Source: Tritrichomonas musculus (lineage: Eukaryota; Parabasalia; Tritrichomonadida; Tritrichomonadidae). From it: a stretch of DNA of 64,000 bases. The translations under genes and the position numbers were made by a program. Shown here piece by piece: positions 60,578 through 64,000 of the stretch. The notes beneath the pieces are model-generated. The model made no database searches. It saw nothing but the letters and a program-made list of their open reading frames with translations, and was not told where the DNA came from. How positions within the stretch are numbered: position 1 is the first letter of the stretch; every line of letters starts with the position of its first letter. Location: the NCBI GenBank assembly GCA_039105265.1, contig JAPFFF010000009.1:3100001-3164000 (forward strand), given 5' to 3'.

Positions 60578-60743
60578 TAAATCTACTGCAATGGCATTTT
60601 CCCCATTATTTAAAACAAGTAAATAATACAGATTCATTACAATATTGAGGAATGTGTTTTAAAAAAGGTAGCATCGAACAGAAACTCATTAAAGTATTCA
60701 TTAGATTTTGAAAGAATTGAAATTAAGGAGTTAAACATTTGAA

Positions 60744-61740
60744 TTGCATGAGAATATTTCTTTTTATTGCACAAAATATCTATTTGATTTATTGATACAT
60801 TCCAATATTCAAATAATCATTCTGGTTGAATGTGATTCCATACTATTTGAGAATTTTTTTCTTTCAAAATCAAAATATAATTCTTGTTCATCTTTTAAAA
60901 ACTCATCATCTTTATGTAGCAACTTGTTTAATTGTAAATAAATACTTAAAAGATTATCATAGATCAATTAAAAGAAAGTCGTTGGGCTATCCAAATATAA
61001 AGATGATCTGACAAAAATAATTAAGAAAAAGCCAAAAGAAAAACTTACCAGAATGGATTTTATACATTTTCAAGTCCTCCCAAGATGGATCAAAAACGAA
61101 AGATCCAAAAACAAATCGTTACAATACTTGAAAGATTTACTTTTCGATTGCGAAACCGGATCATCAATGATGATACTTTTTACATGGCACATTTTGGTAC
61201 TCATCCATGTGAATGTTTTTATGGAAATGTCAGGATTGATTGCAATTTTCAACATACAATATTCAACGTCATTAACACAATTTCAAAATCGATTTTTGCT
61301 AATAAAACCAAAAAATTAGGATTAAATGGAGTGTAATACTTAAAATTAATTCAATCATAAATGAGCTCATTTCAAAGTCAAACTATTAAGAATAGTTTAG
61401 CAAAAGCATATAGAACAATTAAGAAGAATTTGATTCACAGGTAAAAAAAAAAGATAAATATAAAGATGCAATTTCAAGACCATAATACGACAAAAACTCT
61501 GAAGCCCCTTCTGATATTCCCATTATGTACCATTTCCCCAGATTAATGTAAAAAAAAAAGGTAACACTGTTCTTCTCAACAAAAATCTAATTTGCAAAGA
61601 TATCGAGGAAACTAATAATGTATTTTGTGTTGACAATGAGGATAAGATCAAAAGACACAAATATTATGAAACCAATGATGTGGTGTATCACACAAGGCTG
61701 CTAAGAAATAAAGATTGAACCTTGCCAAATAAAATCATGG
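60744..61740 (+). pseudogene. Decayed, unassigned gene or transposase-like remnant
   Basis: Scattered plus-strand pieces with normal amino acid composition. The clearest, 61085-61336, starts MDQKRKIQKQIVTILERFTF and contains YMAHFGTHPCECFYGNVRID. T-H-P-x-E-x-F-Y-G-x-x-R recalls the T-x-P-L-E-x-F-F-G-x-x-R box found near the C terminus of some transposases, but I cannot name the superfamily. Pieces further down (SEAPSDIPIMYHFPRLM and YYETNDVVYHTRLLRNKD) are in other frames. Several breaks separate them. Confidence 0.35.
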
Positions 61741-61986
61741 AGCATTCACACAGAAGATGAAACTTGTGCATGATGAATGATGCTTTAATAATCATCATAT
61801 TTTTAATGCTATTAAATTTTTATGACTTTCCAATGTTTTTTCTTCAATCTTCTTTGCTTCAATACAACTGTTATCATATGATAAAGTTGAATGATATAAT
61901 TTTTATTTTTTTTTATCAATACACACTTTATTTTCCCAAAATTTTGTTTTGTTTAGTTAAACTTTTTGTTATTTCTCAAATTTTTT

Positions 61987-61992
61987 TCATTC
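61987..61992 (+). promoter_or_regulatory. Initiator of the exportin-like gene
   Basis: TCATTC followed by A, 18 bp upstream of the ATG at 62011, preceded by a T run. It is the best match in the window to the trichomonad TCA(+1)YWYT initiator. Confidence 0.6.
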
Positions 61993-62010
61993 AGATCCTA
62001 TTTGGCCACA

Positions 62011-64000
62011 ATGGAAAATGAGAGTTTTCCGTTATCCGAAGAATTAATTGTTTTATGTCATAACAGAGAAGCTCTAAGAAATAATGATGATGCATTGAAT
62101 GCTTTAACTACGTTGAAAAAAGCAAATGATTATCCTTCATTTGAATGGTGCCTTAAAAATTTACATAATTTTCAAACGAATGAAGGTAGAGTATTTGCAA
62201 TACAGAATATCTATGATTTTGTTTCTTCATCATGGCATCAAATTCCAGAAAGCATATATCCTTTATTTATTGAGGAACTATTCACAAAAATATGGCAAGA
62301 TCCTAACTTCCAAGATAAATCATATCATATTACTATTTTTAAAACACAAAATTTGGCAATATATGGTCTCTATCCAAAGTATTGGCCTAATTTTTTTGAT
62401 TTTCTTCTTGATTCACCAAAACCAATCTTATATGGATTTTTATCATCATTTAATTATTCAGTGTATGATAGAGCTTCTACAAGTCGCCGGAATATAGTTG
62501 GATTGCTTAATAGCTGTTTGAAAGACGGTTCACAGGTGAAAATATTGCAAGTCGTTATTAATGATGTTTTGAATAGAGTTGAAAATGCATCAAAATCTTT
62601 AATTTCGACTGTAGAATGGGTTGATTTATCATTATTACTGAATTCCGACTTGATATCGCTTTTCATCCAATTATTATCACAATCTGATACTTGTAAAACA
62701 GGTTTAAATATTTTTATTTCTATATTCCATCGTCCATTAGCACAAGATTTTTTATATGAACTCGTGAATGGGCTTCAACTCACAAACATTATACATCAAA
62801 TAGTAGCTGGATCTGAGGGTGATAAAGAAATCATTATTTTATGCTCACAACTTCTTTTTACAGCATATAGCAAATTAGTATCTTCACAACTTTCATCTTT
62901 ATTTGAATTAATTTCCAATGTTGCCGAACTATCAATGAATCTATTCATGTTTCCAATTGAAAAATCGACCACGTTCAACTACCGACTTTTGATGAGCATA
63001 TTCACATATTATCCTCTTTTTTCGACACGTTATTTTCCAATGCTAATCACCAAGATATCATCATCGATAGCACTCAATTCGGAAGATGCTGATTCAATCA
63101 CACAAACCTCATTAAAACTTTTTTTCAATTCTGCCAATACTTCAGGAATTGACGTCATACCTCATTTAATATCCTTATCAAGTGGATTGAATCCTAACGA
63201 GAACATAGTTGAAACAGCCACTCTTCTAGCTGCCTTAAAAATGGTCTTTTTCACTCAAAATGAGAAAGAAAACAATTTGACAGCCTCTTTTGCACAAATG
63301 TTTTCACCTCTTCTATCGGTCCAACCGCCATTTTTACCAGCACATTTTGTCGCCATGTCGAACTACCTTCAGTTGATCCAGCCGATGCTTCATGAATTTG
63401 ACCCGAATTTTCGAGCGCAATTTTTCATCAAGTGCATCGAACTAGTCATGGCGAAAGAGTGCATAAACAGTGCAAAAAGTGACAGAAACAATCTACTTGA
63501 AGGCATCTATGACGTTTGCAAGGCCAATCCTGAATTAATATCAGCCATTCCGAACGTCAAAGAGATGCTGCCTTCATTTGTGCAAACTGGCGAAATATCT
63601 CTAATCAAGTCGGCGTCGTTGATTGTGTCAACATTGACAGCAGAGGAGAGATTTCAGTTTTATTCTCAAATTTTGCAGTTTTTTGCGGTTTATCTCAATT
63701 TTTCAACGGTTAATCAAACCGAAAAAGTGCCAGAATCATCAAATTATTACGACCAGTTTATTATTTCGTATGATTCGAGGACTTTGTCGGTTTTGCATTT
63801 CTGGATCTTGGCAAAATGCGGCGATCTGATTCAATTGAAACCTGCTTTGATTGAATTCTTCACAATTTTTTATAATGAAAAAAATGACATCGTTAATACA
63901 GAGGAACTTTTTCACTACTTTTGTGAAGCTTCAGTTAAAGCACTGGGAACTGACGCATTTCCAATATTCTGGAACACTTCAAATTATATGAACGATTTTG
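62011..64000 (+). CDS. Exportin-T-like karyopherin, 5' part (runs off the window)
   Basis: The frame is open from ATG 62011 to the end of the window (663 codons) and is cut by the window edge. The protein is all helical, in keeping with HEAT repeats. Near residue 120 IYGLYPKYWPNFFDFLLDS matches the Y-P-x-x-W-P-x-F-F-D-D-L-L box of exportins (exportin-T, exportin-5, CRM1 families), and YDRASTSRRNIVGLLN follows as in exportin-T. It should carry tRNA or another cargo out of the nucleus with RanGTP. Which exportin it is cannot be settled from the N-terminal part. The 3' portion (from about 63240) is more G/C-rich than the 5' portion. An initiator lies 18 bp upstream. Confidence 0.7.
   Translation, partial: MENESFPLSEELIVLCHNREALRNNDDALNALTTLKKANDYPSFEWCLKNLHNFQTNEGRVFAIQNIYDFVSSSWHQIPESIYPLFIEELFTKIWQDPNFQDKSYHITIFKTQNLAIYGLYPKYWPNFFDFLLDSPKPILYGFLSSFNYSVYDRASTSRRNIVGLLNSCLKDGSQVKILQVVINDVLNRVENASKSLISTVEWVDLSLLLNSDLISLFIQLLSQSDTCKTGLNIFISIFHRPLAQDFLYELVNGLQLTNIIHQIVAGSEGDKEIIILCSQLLFTAYSKLVSSQLSSLFELISNVAELSMNLFMFPIEKSTTFNYRLLMSIFTYYPLFSTRYFPMLITKISSSIALNSEDADSITQTSLKLFFNSANTSGIDVIPHLISLSSGLNPNENIVETATLLAALKMVFFTQNEKENNLTASFAQMFSPLLSVQPPFLPAHFVAMSNYLQLIQPMLHEFDPNFRAQFFIKCIELVMAKECINSAKSDRNNLLEGIYDVCKANPELISAIPNVKEMLPSFVQTGEISLIKSASLIVSTLTAEERFQFYSQILQFFAVYLNFSTVNQTEKVPESSNYYDQFIISYDSRTLSVLHFWILAKCGDLIQLKPALIEFFTIFYNEKNDIVNTEELFHYFCEASVKALGTDAFPIFWNTSNYMNDF

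Larger units (their letters stand above)
59100..60590. other. Decayed segment unlike its surroundings, possible mobile or virus-like relic
   Basis: Composition changes here: CG dinucleotides and codons such as CGA, ACG and TCG are common, unlike the flanks. Short minus-strand protein-like pieces with balanced composition (starting MSKTKNTTQPTLEELNA near 59320, MSYRRDNTEDEHIPLP near 60248, and MSEYFKYYDDFAFKPE near 60440) follow each other. I cannot assign a family with confidence; a virus-like element is one option, a gene from another source the other. It is broken, with several interruptions. A short tandem array, a tRNA-like stretch and a hairpin lie within it. Confidence 0.35.

Noticed and set aside
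61764-62021. 85-codon plus-strand frame ahead of the exportin gene
   Set aside because: Hydrophobic A/T-driven translation that overlaps the initiator and start of the exportin gene.

Overview
The window is AT-rich eukaryotic DNA (intergenic DNA is almost all A/T) and looks like a chromosome of a parabasalid, most like Tritrichomonas. The strongest evidence is a protein of the Initiator-Binding Domain (IBD/IBP39) family at 48253-49065, a family known only from trichomonads. Other signs agree: TCATT-type initiator motifs a few bases upstream of several start codons, stop codons overlapping a TAAA poly(A) signal, genes without visible introns, BspA-type LRR_5 repeats, trichomonad-style ankyrin and TKL-kinase genes, and bacterial-type enzymes (single-chain Fe-S serine dehydratase, ThiI). 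The genus is inferred; the sequence does not prove it.

Layout. 1-2.7 kb holds a long imperfect inverted repeat, a 5'-truncated MULE transposase with a SWIM zinc finger, the remains of a hAT-like terminus and a decayed copy of the end of the next gene. 2.7-5.9 kb is cytosolic isoleucyl-tRNA synthetase. 6.2-8.2 kb is a fold-back element with two 462-bp arms. 9-25 kb is an accessory block: a fragment of a large ATPase gene, an LRR_5 gene split by a broken frame, an ankyrin ORF, a mariner-sized element, a broken LRR_5 protein-kinase gene, and a 2,379-residue protein with two sacsin/NO VEIN-type GHKL ATPase domains and a DUF3883-like tail. 25-27.4 kb has two divergent PLAC8 genes flanked by two further fragments of the LRR_5/ankyrin-type gene family.

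27.5-49 kb is a housekeeping block: RasGEF, a LARP4-like RNA-binding protein, a Kelch protein, an SLC35E-like transporter, ThiI, a Myb plus U-box protein, a TRAPPC11-like protein, a Fringe-like glycosyltransferase, a large helical protein and the IBD protein. Two nonautonomous hAT elements with perfect 8-bp target duplications lie at 39253-39850 and 50165-50674. 52-57.5 kb holds a truncated kinase, a DUF4326 protein, a tRNA 3'-half remnant and two head-to-head serine dehydratases, one intact and one that has lost key motifs. 57.6-62 kb is a graveyard of decayed genes and mobile pieces. 62.0-64 kb is the 5' part of an exportin-T-like karyopherin that runs off the window.

Functionally, the intact genes mostly serve translation and RNA (IleRS, ThiI, LARP, exportin), membrane traffic and glycosylation (TRAPP-like, SLC35-like, GT31-like), signalling (RasGEF, kinases) and core transcription (IBD, Myb). 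I saw no operons; neighbours are independent, often divergent, with 200-400 bp between start codons. Most of the novelty is in the 9-25 kb accessory block and the duplicated, diverged serine dehydratase pair.
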